NCBI RefSeq assembly: GCF_004786095.1
Contig: NZ_RHPJ01000002.1
Coordinates: 186,001-250,000 of the forward strand
Reading direction: 5' to 3'
DNA: 64,000 bases
Origin: Serinibacter arcticus
GTDB taxonomy: Bacteria; Actinomycetota; Actinomycetes; Actinomycetales; Beutenbergiaceae
Shown here: in pieces, positions 9,032-16,928 of the stretch
How the letters are laid out: each line of letters starts with the position of its first letter
Numbering within the stretch: the stretch's first letter is position 1
Notes under the pieces: model-generated
Told to the model about the DNA's origin: nothing
The model's database searches: none
Seen by the model: the letters and a program-made list of their open reading frames with translations, nothing else
Position numbers and translations under genes: made by a program

Positions 9032-9330
9032 GCTTCGAGGTCACCCCCGCGGAGCTGCAGGGCGCGGCCGGGACGTGGGAGGACTACGGCGAGACCCTCG
9101 GTTCCGCCAACGCCCACCTCGGCACCGCGCAGGACTCGACGGCGGCGATGGGTTCCCGGGTGCAGGCGGCCGCCGACGCGTTCCTGACCCAGTGGAAGAC
9201 GACCGTGGCGGACGCGGCCACCGCGGCGGCGTCGAACTCCGTGGCCCTCTCGGGCGCGGCCGAGGCCTACGACGCGATCGACGCCGAGCAGGGCGCCGAG
9301 CTGCAGCGGCTGATGCCCTGGGCGGGCTGA
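9028..9330 (+). CDS. WXG100-size helical protein with YxxxD C-terminal signal
   Basis: A 100-residue protein started by GTG 9028 in a GTGA overlap with the preceding stop. It is Ala-rich and predicted helical throughout, with a Trp-containing turn (TWEDYG, residues 16-21) near the usual place for WXG, and Y81-D-A-I-D85 close to the C terminus. YxxxD/E is the known type VII (ESX) secretion signal. Size and layout match the ESAT-6/EspC class although the exact WXG triplet is missing. It may be co-secreted with, or chaperone, the hydrolase encoded two genes upstream. Confidence 0.7.
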   Translation: MSFEVTPAELQGAAGTWEDYGETLGSANAHLGTAQDSTAAMGSRVQAAADAFLTQWKTTVADAATAAASNSVALSGAAEAYDAIDAEQGAELQRLMPWAG

Positions 9331-9333
9331 CGC

Positions 9334-10323
9334 ATGACCACATCCGATGCCACCCGCTCCCTCGACGTCGAGATCACCGGGCCGTTCGGTATCCGGGGCA
9401 GCCTGAACCAGGCCGAGGCGCGGATCGTCGCCGTCGAGGGCCTCACCGTGGCGCACGTCGAGCTCATGGCGACGTCGAAGCGCGGCGCCGCCCTGCTCGA
9501 CGACGCCATGACCCTCACCCCGGACGGCCTCGAGATCCGGCTCCCCACCATGTCGGAGGCGATCGCCGCGCAGGGGCTCTGGCGCGGACTCGCCTCCGGG
9601 GCGTCGTGGGGGCTGCGGGTGGAGGCGCGCGTGCCGGCCGGGAGCTGGCTCGACCTGCGCTCGAAGGTCGCCTCGCTCAAGACGAAGGGGCGGTTCGGCT
9701 CGGTCCGCTGGGTCTCCAGCTTCGGCGACGTCAGGCTCGAGCGGACCGAGTTCCTCAGCGCCGACATCGGGATGGGCAACCTCACGATCGGCTGCTGCGA
9801 CGCGGCGGAGATCACCGGCGGCGCGGGCGACGTCACGATCACCGAGGTCGGCGGCTCGCTCACGGTCGACGGCGGTGCCGGTGACGTGCGGGTGCGGACA
9901 CTGCGAGGCACCGCCACGATCCGCACGGGGCTCGGGGACGTCACCCTCGGCGAGGTGAGCGCGAGCGGCGGCACTGCGAACGACGACGGTGACCCGGAGG
10001 CCGCCGACGTCCGCGTCTCCTGCACCGCCGGCGACGTCAAGATCAAGGAACTAGCGGCCGGGTCGGTCCGACTGAGCACGGCGATGGGCGACGTGACGGT
10101 GGGCGTGGCGCGCGGGTCGGACCTCGTGGCCGTCGACCTCCGCTCGGGGTCCGGCAGCGCCCGGTGCAAGGTCCCGGTCGCACCCGATCCCCAGGTGGGC
10201 GGACCACCCGACGCCCCGCTCACGTGGGGCACGCCACCGCTCGGCGTGCGCATCCGCGCGACGTCCAGCTCGGGCGACATCACCGTGCGTCACTCGCGCC
10301 GGGGCAAGCGCGACCGGGCGTAG
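9334..10323 (+). CDS. DUF4097-type beta-strand repeat protein
   Basis: A 329-residue protein whose central part (about residues 110-310) consists of short beta-strand repeats with recurring GDV or GNL turns, such as FGDVRLERTEF, GAGDVTITEVGG and AGDVRVRTLRG. This is the DUF4097/putative auto-transporter adhesin fold seen in many cytosolic and membrane-associated actinobacterial proteins. No signal peptide or membrane segment is visible. It starts 3 bp after the WXG100-like gene, so it is probably co-transcribed, although its role with that module is unknown. A candidate bidirectional terminator follows. Confidence 0.8.
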   Translation: MTTSDATRSLDVEITGPFGIRGSLNQAEARIVAVEGLTVAHVELMATSKRGAALLDDAMTLTPDGLEIRLPTMSEAIAAQGLWRGLASGASWGLRVEARVPAGSWLDLRSKVASLKTKGRFGSVRWVSSFGDVRLERTEFLSADIGMGNLTIGCCDAAEITGGAGDVTITEVGGSLTVDGGAGDVRVRTLRGTATIRTGLGDVTLGEVSASGGTANDDGDPEAADVRVSCTAGDVKIKELAAGSVRLSTAMGDVTVGVARGSDLVAVDLRSGSGSARCKVPVAPDPQVGGPPDAPLTWGTPPLGVRIRATSSSGDITVRHSRRGKRDRA

Positions 10324-10340
10324 CTCTCCATGGTGCGCCG

Positions 10341-10373
10341 ACCCGCGCCGAGCGACGAGGGTGTCGCGCGGGT
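10341..10373. terminator. Convergent-gene hairpin
   Basis: ACCCGCGC (10341-10348) pairs with GCGCGGGT (10366-10373) between the converging DUF4097 and Gfo/Idh genes. Loop 17 bases, no U-tract. It would serve both directions. Confidence 0.4.
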
Positions 10374-10387
10374 AGGGCGGGGCGTGA

Positions 10388-11512
10388 CTACCCCGCCCAA
10401 TCCTCCGTGCCCGTCCGGACCACCGAGCCCGAGCGCGCGGCCTCCGTCATCGCCAGGCTGATCAGGTGGTCCTGGCTCGCCTCGGCGAGCGGGTAGGGCG
10501 CGGGGCCGGCACCCGCGACCCACGCCGCGGTCGCGCCGAGCAGGGACGCCACGGCGATCTCGTCGTCGGCCAGACGAGCGCCCTGGAACGGGTTGCGGAA
10601 CAGGACCTCCCCGTCGAGGCTCAGGTGGTCCAGGTCGAAGCCCTCGAGGTCCTGCTCGATGCCCGCCTGGCGACGCGCGAGGCGTGACTCGACGACGGTG
10701 CGCGGTCCGGCGAGCCGGACCACGCGGTCGTCGACCATCTCGCCCCGGCTGCCCCGCACCACGATGCGGTTGGTGCGCAGCGGGTTGTGCCACTGGTTGT
10801 CCGTGAAGTCGTACAGCGCGCTGCGTCCCGAGGCGAAGCCGAGCGTCGCCAGGGTGGTCTCCGCGTCGCGCGGCTCGTCGTCGTCCGTCCAGCCCTGGCG
10901 GTTCATCACGTCGACGAGCGGCGCGGTGGACACGTGTGCGGAGACCGCCACGTCCTCGAACCCCACCCCGAGCAGCGCTCGGATCACCGCGACCGCGTGG
11001 TAGCCGTGCGTCGAGGAGATCTGGACGGATCCCGGCGTGCCGATCAGGCCGCGCCGGACCGCCTCGACGCGGGCCGCGTGGGCCGGCATGAACGGGCTGT
11101 GCTCCGCGACCTGGACCAGGCCGGATCCGCCGACGGCCGCCCACAGCTCGCGCAGGGCAGGCACATCAGGAGCCGGCGGGGTCTCCGACAGCACCGGCAC
11201 GTCGCGTGAGACCAGCTCGCGGATGACGCCCGGCGCCACCTCGTGCGGCACCGACACGACGGCGAAGTCCGGGCGGTCGGCGGCCAATGCCTCGGCCACG
11301 GTCCGCCAGGTCGGCACGCCCCAGGCTCGCTCCACCTCGGCGCCCCGCTCGGCGCTGCGGCTGACGACCCCGGTGACGGCGAACCGCTCCGGCAGCTGCC
11401 GAGCCACGCGGAGGAAGAACGCGGCACGCCAGCCGCTGCCGACGACGGCGAAGCGGGCCGGGCCGGCCGCCGGCGGTGTGGCGGGAGTGGCTGCTGCGGC
11501 GGTCGGCGTCAT
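10388..11512 (-). CDS. Gfo/Idh/MocA-family oxidoreductase
   Basis: A 374-residue NAD(P)-dependent oxidoreductase-like protein. The Rossmann nucleotide site is FAVVGSGWRAAFFLRVA (residues 22-38). The C-terminal domain follows, with conserved Gly- and His-containing sheets (STHGYHAVAVIRALLG). The usual EKP motif is altered to SETPPAP (near residue 114), so the catalytic Lys of classical family members is not obvious. It is divergent from the GH4 glycosidase, which suggests a related sugar substrate. It differs clearly from the two closely matched Gfo/Idh proteins at 13165 and 25554. The precise substrate is unknown. Confidence 0.85.
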   Translation of the reverse strand: MTPTAAAATPATPPAAGPARFAVVGSGWRAAFFLRVARQLPERFAVTGVVSRSAERGAEVERAWGVPTWRTVAEALAADRPDFAVVSVPHEVAPGVIRELVSRDVPVLSETPPAPDVPALRELWAAVGGSGLVQVAEHSPFMPAHAARVEAVRRGLIGTPGSVQISSTHGYHAVAVIRALLGVGFEDVAVSAHVSTAPLVDVMNRQGWTDDDEPRDAETTLATLGFASGRSALYDFTDNQWHNPLRTNRIVVRGSRGEMVDDRVVRLAGPRTVVESRLARRQAGIEQDLEGFDLDHLSLDGEVLFRNPFQGARLADDEIAVASLLGATAAWVAGAGPAPYPLAEASQDHLISLAMTEAARSGSVVRTGTEDWAG

Positions 11513-11545
11513 GGACTGCTCCGTCTGTCGGACACGTGGGGGACA

Positions 11546-11558
11546 CCTCAGTATGAGG
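11546..11558. promoter_or_regulatory. Small palindrome in a divergent intergenic region
   Basis: CCTCA-GTA-TGAGG lies between the divergent Gfo/Idh (10388) and GH4 (11667) genes. It is short, so it may be chance, but a shared operator at this position would make sense. Confidence 0.25.
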
Positions 11559-11666
11559 ACGCGGCACCGCCGTCCCGATCCGACGCGCGGATGCGCGAGA
11601 GTGATCTAAACAGCCAATTTCCGTCAGAACCTTGCATCAGGACGCCCCGCCGTAGAAGATGGCGCC

Positions 11667-12986
11667 ATGACACGCATCACGTTTCTGGGCGCCGGTTCGG
11701 CCGTCTTCACCCGCCAGCTGCTCGTCGACATCCTTCGTTACGACGACCTCCCCGAGCTCGAGATCGCCCTCCAGGACATCGATGCCGATCGCCTGGAGAT
11801 CGCTCGCGGCACCGCGGAGCACGTCGCGCAGCGGATGGGCAGGCCCGTCCGGGTGGTGGCCTCGCTCGACCGGCGCGAGATGCTTGAGGGCGCGACCGCC
11901 GTCGTCATCATGATCCAGGTCGGCGGCGTCGACGCGACGCGGGTCGACCTCGAGATCCCGGCCCGCCACGGCCTGCGCCAGACGATCGGTGACACGACCG
12001 GCATCGGCGGCGTCTTCCGCGGTCTGCGGACCTTCCCCGTCATCTCCGAGATCGCCCGGGACGTGCGCGAGGTCTGCCCCGACGCGTGGATCCTGAACTA
12101 CACCAACCCCATGACGCTGAACGTGTGGTGGTGGTCCGTCGTGGCTCCGGAGGTCAAGGTCGTCGGGCTGTGCCACTCCGTGCACTGGACCGCGAACGAC
12201 CTCGCCGAGCTCGTCGGTGTCCCCTTCGAGGAGACGGAGTACTCCGCGGCGGGCGTCAACCACCAGGCGTGGATGACCGAGTGGACGCGCGACGGCGAGA
12301 GCCTCTACCCCCTGCTGGAGGCCAAGCTCGCCGAGGACCCCGAGCTGCTGCGCCGGGTGCGCGTGGAGATGTACCGCCGCATCGGCTTCTACCCCACCGA
12401 GACGTCGGAGCACTCCTCGGAGTACCTGCCGTGGTTCCTGAGGTCCGACGAGCAGGTGGCGAAGTACCGCCTCGAGCCCCTGGTCTACCTGGGCATCTCC
12501 GCGCAGAACGTCGCCGAGGTCGAGGAGGCCCGTCGACGACTGGCCGCCGGCGAGCCGCTCGACCTCCCCGACGAGGGGGCCGCCGAGTACGCGCCGCAGA
12601 TCATCCACTCGCTGCTGACCGGCACGGAGCGCAAGATCCACGTCAACGTCCCGAACGCGGGCTACATCGACAACCTGCCGCAGGGTGCGGTCGTGGAGGT
12701 GCCGGCTCTGGTCGACGGCGACGGGGTGCATCCCAGGAGCGTGGGGGCGATCCCGACGGCCGGGGCGGCGCTGAACCGGACGATGCTGTCGGTCGCGGAG
12801 CTGACGGTCCAGGCCGCGCTCACGGGCGACCCGCGTGCCGTGCGGCAGGCCGTCCTGGTGGACGGCAACGCCTCGGCGACCCTCACGCCGGAGCAGATCT
12901 GGGCGCTGTGCGACGAGCTGACGGAGGCGCACCGCGCCCTCCTGCCCCGATCCCTCGGTGGCGAGGTCGACCTCGTCCTGCCCTAG
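11667..12986 (+). CDS. GH4 glycosidase, alpha-galactosidase-like (MelA group)
   Basis: A 439-residue cytoplasmic NAD- and metal-dependent glycosidase of family GH4, which works by an oxidation-elimination mechanism rather than acid/base hydrolysis. The NAD site is TFLGAGSAVFTRQL (residues 5-18). NYTNPM is the substrate-binding motif. The metal ligands are visible as Cys169 in GLCHSVHW and His199 in GVNHQAW, spaced as in characterised GH4 enzymes. The GVNHQAW form fits alpha-galactosidase (MelA) or alpha-glucosidase subgroups better than 6-phospho-beta-glucosidases. A long terminator-like hairpin follows at 13030-13091. Context with AgaS and NagA suggests galacto-configured glycosides. Confidence 0.9.
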   Translation: MTRITFLGAGSAVFTRQLLVDILRYDDLPELEIALQDIDADRLEIARGTAEHVAQRMGRPVRVVASLDRREMLEGATAVVIMIQVGGVDATRVDLEIPARHGLRQTIGDTTGIGGVFRGLRTFPVISEIARDVREVCPDAWILNYTNPMTLNVWWWSVVAPEVKVVGLCHSVHWTANDLAELVGVPFEETEYSAAGVNHQAWMTEWTRDGESLYPLLEAKLAEDPELLRRVRVEMYRRIGFYPTETSEHSSEYLPWFLRSDEQVAKYRLEPLVYLGISAQNVAEVEEARRRLAAGEPLDLPDEGAAEYAPQIIHSLLTGTERKIHVNVPNAGYIDNLPQGAVVEVPALVDGDGVHPRSVGAIPTAGAALNRTMLSVAELTVQAALTGDPRAVRQAVLVDGNASATLTPEQIWALCDELTEAHRALLPRSLGGEVDLVLP

Positions 12987-13029
12987 GACGTCACGCCGGA
13001 CGCCCACGGCTGTGGGACCGGCGCGACGA

Positions 13030-13091
13030 ACGAGGACCTCCGACCGGGGGCGTGGCTTGTGACGAGCCCGCTCCCGGCCGGGGGTCCTCGT
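13030..13091 (+). terminator. Long terminator-like hairpin after GH4
   Basis: 23-base arms (13030-13052 and 13069-13091) pair with only one mismatch and two G-U pairs around a 16-base loop. It stands between the GH4 stop and the promoter of the next operon. Confidence 0.7.
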
Positions 13092-13128
13092 CGTCCCACG
13101 GGTCGGTTCCGGGACCCGACGGCGGCTA

Positions 13129-13158
13129 TTCCCAAGCGATGCGGAAACCCTCTACACT
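13129..13158 (+). promoter_or_regulatory. Candidate promoter for a leaderless operon
   Basis: TTCCCA (13129-13134) and TACACT (13153-13158) are separated by 18 bp. The -10 box ends only 6 bp before ATG 13165, and no Shine-Dalgarno sequence precedes that ATG. Transcription would begin at or next to the start codon. Confidence 0.5.
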
Positions 13159-13164
13159 CACTTC

Positions 13165-14400
13165 ATGAGCGAAACACCGGGTTATCGATCAGAAGCGAGC
13201 ATCGCGCAGGCCTCTGAGTCGGCGGGTGGCCTGCGGGTGGCCGTCATCGGCGTCGGGGCCAGATCGGGGATCGCCCGCCACGTCGCCACCGTCCGCCCCG
13301 GCTCGGCGGTGGTGGCTGCCGCCGACATCCACCAGGCCGGACGTGACCGAGCCCGTGCGAACTTCGGGGACATCGCCGTCCACGACGACACCGCTCAGCT
13401 GATCGAGGCCGGCGGGTTCGACGTCGCGATCGTGACGACGCCCGACGACACCCACGCCGAGATCGCGATCCAGCTCCTGCGCGCCGGGATGCCCTCCTAC
13501 GTCGAGAAGCCCCTGGCGATCTCCCTCGAGGACGCCGACGCCGTGCTCACCGCCGCCGCCGAGACGCGGACCCCGCTCTACATCGGGCACAACATGCGGC
13601 ACTCGGCCTTCGTCAAGGTCATGCGCGACGTCATCGAGCGGGGCGAGATCGGCGAGGTCAAGGCGATCTGGGTGCGCCACTTCGTGGGCAACGGCGGGGA
13701 CTACTACTTCAAGGACTGGCACGCCGACCGCTCGCGGTCGGGCACGCTCCTCCTCCAGAAGGCCAGCCACGACATCGACATCGTCCACTACCTCGCCCGG
13801 GGCTACACCCGCCGCGTCGTGGGCATGGGAGACCTCATGGTCTACGGGGGGGTCACCGATCGCCGGGACCGTGAGGGTGAGCTCATGTCGGACTGGTTCT
13901 CCTTCGACAACTGGCCCCCCGCGGCGGCCACCGGCCTGAACCCCGTGGTGGACGTCGAGGACGTCTCGATGATGATGATGACGCTCGGCAACGGCGTGAT
14001 GGCCAGCTACCAGCAGTGCCACTTCACCCCGGACTACTGGCGCAACTACACCGTCATCGGCACCGAGGGACGGCTGGAGAACTTCGGCGACACCAACGAC
14101 GCCGTCGTCCGGGTGTGGAACCGCCGGCACGAGTGGCAGGTCGAGGGCGACGTCGAGTACCGGGTCGTGGGGGTCGACAGCGGCCACGAGGACGCGGACG
14201 TGGAGTCCATGCGCGAGTTCGTCGACCACGTCGTCGACGGGAAGCCCACGGTCGTCTCACCCCTCGCCGCCCGCGAGGCCGTCGCCGCCGGATCGCTCGC
14301 CGCGGTGTCGCTCCGTGACGGCTCGCGACCGATCGACGTCCCCGAGCTCCCCGCCCACGTGGTCGAGCACTTCCTGCGCATGGCAGCCCCGCAGGGCTGA
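13165..14400 (+). CDS. Gfo/Idh/MocA-family oxidoreductase (twin of 25554-26750)
   Basis: A 411-residue oxidoreductase-like protein and first gene of the AgaS/NagA operon. The nucleotide site is VAVIGVGARSGIARHVA (residues 26-42). VEKPLAI (near 113) carries the catalytic Lys of the family, and SHDIDIVHYL contains the conserved Asp/His region. Long segments such as HFVGNGGDYYFKDWHA, GMGDLMVYG, QCHFTPDYWR and YTVIGTEGRLEN recur almost unchanged in the protein at 25554. A leaderless start is likely. It may oxidise a galacto- or amino-sugar, or act as a GH109-like NAD-dependent glycosidase, though GH109 hallmark motifs are not obvious. Confidence 0.88.
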   Translation: MSETPGYRSEASIAQASESAGGLRVAVIGVGARSGIARHVATVRPGSAVVAAADIHQAGRDRARANFGDIAVHDDTAQLIEAGGFDVAIVTTPDDTHAEIAIQLLRAGMPSYVEKPLAISLEDADAVLTAAAETRTPLYIGHNMRHSAFVKVMRDVIERGEIGEVKAIWVRHFVGNGGDYYFKDWHADRSRSGTLLLQKASHDIDIVHYLARGYTRRVVGMGDLMVYGGVTDRRDREGELMSDWFSFDNWPPAAATGLNPVVDVEDVSMMMMTLGNGVMASYQQCHFTPDYWRNYTVIGTEGRLENFGDTNDAVVRVWNRRHEWQVEGDVEYRVVGVDSGHEDADVESMREFVDHVVDGKPTVVSPLAAREAVAAGSLAAVSLRDGSRPIDVPELPAHVVEHFLRMAAPQG

Positions 14401-14468
14401 TCCCCACCCCTCGCCGGCCGCCGCCCGTGCGCGCCGGCGACGACCTCACGAACGAAGGAACGACAGAC

Positions 14469-15764
14469 ATGAGTGTGAAGCTGCTCGAGATGGTCCGGGC
14501 CCACAAGTCGGGCACCCCGGTGGGCATCGCCGCCGTGTGCTCGGCGCATCCGCTGGTGCTGCGCGCCGCCATCGCCAAGGCGGCCCAGGACGGCACGCCG
14601 GTGCTGATCGAGGCCACGAGCAACCAGGTCGACCAGTTCGGGGGCTACACCGGCATGAAGCCGGCGGACTTCCGCGACCTCTGCCTCACGATCGCCGCCG
14701 AGGAGGGCCTGCCGCGGGACCTGCTGATCCTCGGCGGCGACCACCTCGGCCCGAACCGGTGGCAGAAGGAGCCCGCCGAGCAGGCGATGGCGAAGGCGCT
14801 CGACCTCGTCGCGGCCTACGTCGCCGCCGGGTACGAGAAGATCCACCTCGACTGCTCGATGGCCTGCGCCGACGACACGACGCCGCTGTCGGACGAGGTC
14901 GTGGCGGAGCGGGCGGCACGCATGCTCGCCGTCGCCGAGAAGACTGCGTCCGACGCAGGGCTGGCGCACCGTCCCGTCTACGTCATCGGCACGGAGGTGC
15001 CCGTCCCCGGAGGGGCGCACGAGGAGCTCAGCGACCTCGAGGCGACGTCGCCCGACGCCGCCCGCGCCACGGTCGCCGCGCACCGCCGCGCGTTCGAGGC
15101 GCACGGGGTGCTCGACGCGTGGGACAGGGTCATCGCGCTGGTCGTCCAGCCCGCCGTGGAGTTCGACCACCTCCGCGTGATCCAGTACGACCGCAGCCGG
15201 ACCGAGGAGCTGCGCCACGCCCTCGACGACGAGCCCACCATGCTGTTCGAGGCGCACTCGACCGACTACCAGCTCCCCGAGCGGCTCCGCGAGCTGGTCG
15301 GCGACCACTGGTTCGTGATCAAGGTCGGTCCGGGCCTGACCTTCAACCTCCGCGAGGGGCTCTTCGCCCTCTCCCACATCGAGGACGAGCTGGTCCCCGC
15401 CGAGAGGCGCTCCGACCTGCGGTCCGTCGTGGAGTCCACCATGGTGGCCGACCCCGACCGCTGGAGCTCCTACTACGAGGGCGACGAGGACGCGCAGCGC
15501 ATCCAGCGCCGCTACTCCTACTCCGACCGGCTGCGCTACTACCTGCCGGACGCGGCCGTCGAGGCCGCTCAGGAGCGGCTGCTCGACAACCTCTCAGCGA
15601 TCACGATCCCGCTCCCTCTCATCAGCCAGTACCTGCCCGTGCAGTACGACCGGGTGATGTCCGGCGAGCTGAGCAGCGATCCCCGGGCGCTCGTGATGGA
15701 CCGCGTGACCGATGCCCTTCGTCCCTACGCCTACGCCTGCAACCTCCAGGAGGTCGGAGCATGA
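14469..15764 (+). CDS. gatZ: Class II tagatose-bisphosphate aldolase, non-catalytic subunit (GatZ/KbaZ family)
   Basis: A 431-residue protein of the GatZ/KbaZ/AgaZ family. In enterobacteria this subunit activates and stabilises the zinc aldolase GatY/KbaY. The opening GTPVGIAAVCSAHPLVLRAA, then VLIEATSNQVDQFGGYTGM and GGDHLGPNRWQ (residues 85-95), are characteristic. ATG 14469 was chosen because AAGGAACG precedes it and the family begins there. Its stop overlaps the start of agaS. Its catalytic partner is likely the class II aldolase at 5498-6502, about 8 kb away. Family members have also been proposed as tagatose-6-phosphate kinases, which would fill the kinase gap in this pathway. Confidence 0.9.
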   Translation: MSVKLLEMVRAHKSGTPVGIAAVCSAHPLVLRAAIAKAAQDGTPVLIEATSNQVDQFGGYTGMKPADFRDLCLTIAAEEGLPRDLLILGGDHLGPNRWQKEPAEQAMAKALDLVAAYVAAGYEKIHLDCSMACADDTTPLSDEVVAERAARMLAVAEKTASDAGLAHRPVYVIGTEVPVPGGAHEELSDLEATSPDAARATVAAHRRAFEAHGVLDAWDRVIALVVQPAVEFDHLRVIQYDRSRTEELRHALDDEPTMLFEAHSTDYQLPERLRELVGDHWFVIKVGPGLTFNLREGLFALSHIEDELVPAERRSDLRSVVESTMVADPDRWSSYYEGDEDAQRIQRRYSYSDRLRYYLPDAAVEAAQERLLDNLSAITIPLPLISQYLPVQYDRVMSGELSSDPRALVMDRVTDALRPYAYACNLQEVGA

Positions 15765-16924
15765 CCGCTACGTTCACCGAGCTGTTCCGAGCTCTCGACG
15801 TCGAGGGGTCCGAGCACACCGCTCGCGAGATCCTCCAGCAGCCGGCCGTGTGGCGCAGGGTCGCCGACGTCATCGGCTCCGCGCGCGCCGAGATCGAGGC
15901 GAAGATCGCCCCGCTCGTGCGGCGCCCGGACGTGCGCATCGTCTTCACCGGGGCCGGCTCGTCCGCCTACGTGGGGGACACCATCGCCCCGTCGCTCGCG
16001 GAGCACGGTCGACCGGCCGAGGCCGTGGCGACGACGGACATCGTCGCGAACCCGCGGGCCGTGTTCGCCGGTGACCGGCCCACGCTCCTCGTCTCGTTCG
16101 CCCGCTCGGGCAACAGCCCGGAGTCGGTCGCCGCGACGGAGCTCGCCGACCAGCTCCTCTCCGAGGCGCACCACCTGATCATCACGTGCAACGCCGAGGG
16201 GCGACTCGCCGTCGACCACGCGGGCCGCGAGCGCTCGACCGTCCTGCTGCTCCCGCCCGAGACGCACGACAAGTCCTTCGCGATGACCTCGAGCTTCTCC
16301 TCGATGCTGCTCGCCGGGTGGCTGATCACCTCCGACGCGGACGACGCAGACGTGGAGGCGACGTGCGCGCAGGTGGCGACAGCGGGCGACGCGCTCCTCG
16401 CGACCCGCGTGAACGAGCTCGAGAAGCTCGCCTTCACCGAGCCGGGGCGCATCGTCTACCTCGGGTCGGGCGCCCTCGCCGGTGCCTCCAACGAGGCGGG
16501 CCTGAAGATCCTCGAGCTCACCGCGGGCAAGGTCGTCCCGTGGTCGGACTCCTCGCTCGGCTTCCGGCACGGCCCGAAGGCCGTGCTCGACCCGACGTCG
16601 CTCGCGATCCTGCTCGTCTCCGGCGACTCCTACACGCGCCGGTACGACCTCGACATGGCGCGAGAGATGGCGGCGGCCCTCCCGGCCGGGCGCCTCCTGG
16701 TGCTCTCGGCCGATCCGGTCGAGGTCGACGGCGCCACGGGCTGGTCCTTCCCGGAGCTGTCCGGTGCGGGAGACGTCCCCGTGGCGCTCCTGGCGGTCAT
16801 GGTCGCGCAGGTCATCGCGCTGTTCTCCTCCGTCGGCCTCGGCTGCACGCCGGACAACCCCTTCCCCGGCGGCAGCGTCAACCGCGTGGTGGAGGGTGTC
16901 GTCATCTATCCCCTGGAGGGCTGA
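15761..16924 (+). CDS. agaS: AgaS-like SIS-domain galactosamine-6-phosphate deaminase/isomerase
   Basis: A 387-residue protein with two SIS sugar-isomerase domains. The first has IVFTGAGSSAYVGD (residues 64-77) and SFARSGNSPESVAA, and the second YLGSGALAGASNEAGLKILE and SLGFRHGPK, the latter being a hallmark of AgaS/GlmS-type isomerases. It would convert galactosamine-6-phosphate to tagatose-6-phosphate plus ammonia. Length equals that of E. coli AgaS. ATG 15761 overlaps the gatZ stop (ATGA). With nagA directly downstream this is the diagnostic gene of N-acetylgalactosamine catabolism. A plain tagatose-6-phosphate aldose/ketose isomerase role is possible. Confidence 0.9.
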   Translation: MTATFTELFRALDVEGSEHTAREILQQPAVWRRVADVIGSARAEIEAKIAPLVRRPDVRIVFTGAGSSAYVGDTIAPSLAEHGRPAEAVATTDIVANPRAVFAGDRPTLLVSFARSGNSPESVAATELADQLLSEAHHLIITCNAEGRLAVDHAGRERSTVLLLPPETHDKSFAMTSSFSSMLLAGWLITSDADDADVEATCAQVATAGDALLATRVNELEKLAFTEPGRIVYLGSGALAGASNEAGLKILELTAGKVVPWSDSSLGFRHGPKAVLDPTSLAILLVSGDSYTRRYDLDMAREMAAALPAGRLLVLSADPVEVDGATGWSFPELSGAGDVPVALLAVMVAQVIALFSSVGLGCTPDNPFPGGSVNRVVEGVVIYPLEG

Positions 16925-16928
16925 GCCC

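Noticed and set aside
13165-14400. Annotation of this Gfo/Idh gene as a GH109 alpha-N-acetylgalactosaminidase
   Set aside because: The context is tempting, but the usual GH109 motifs were not seen and the classical EKP dehydrogenase motif is intact.
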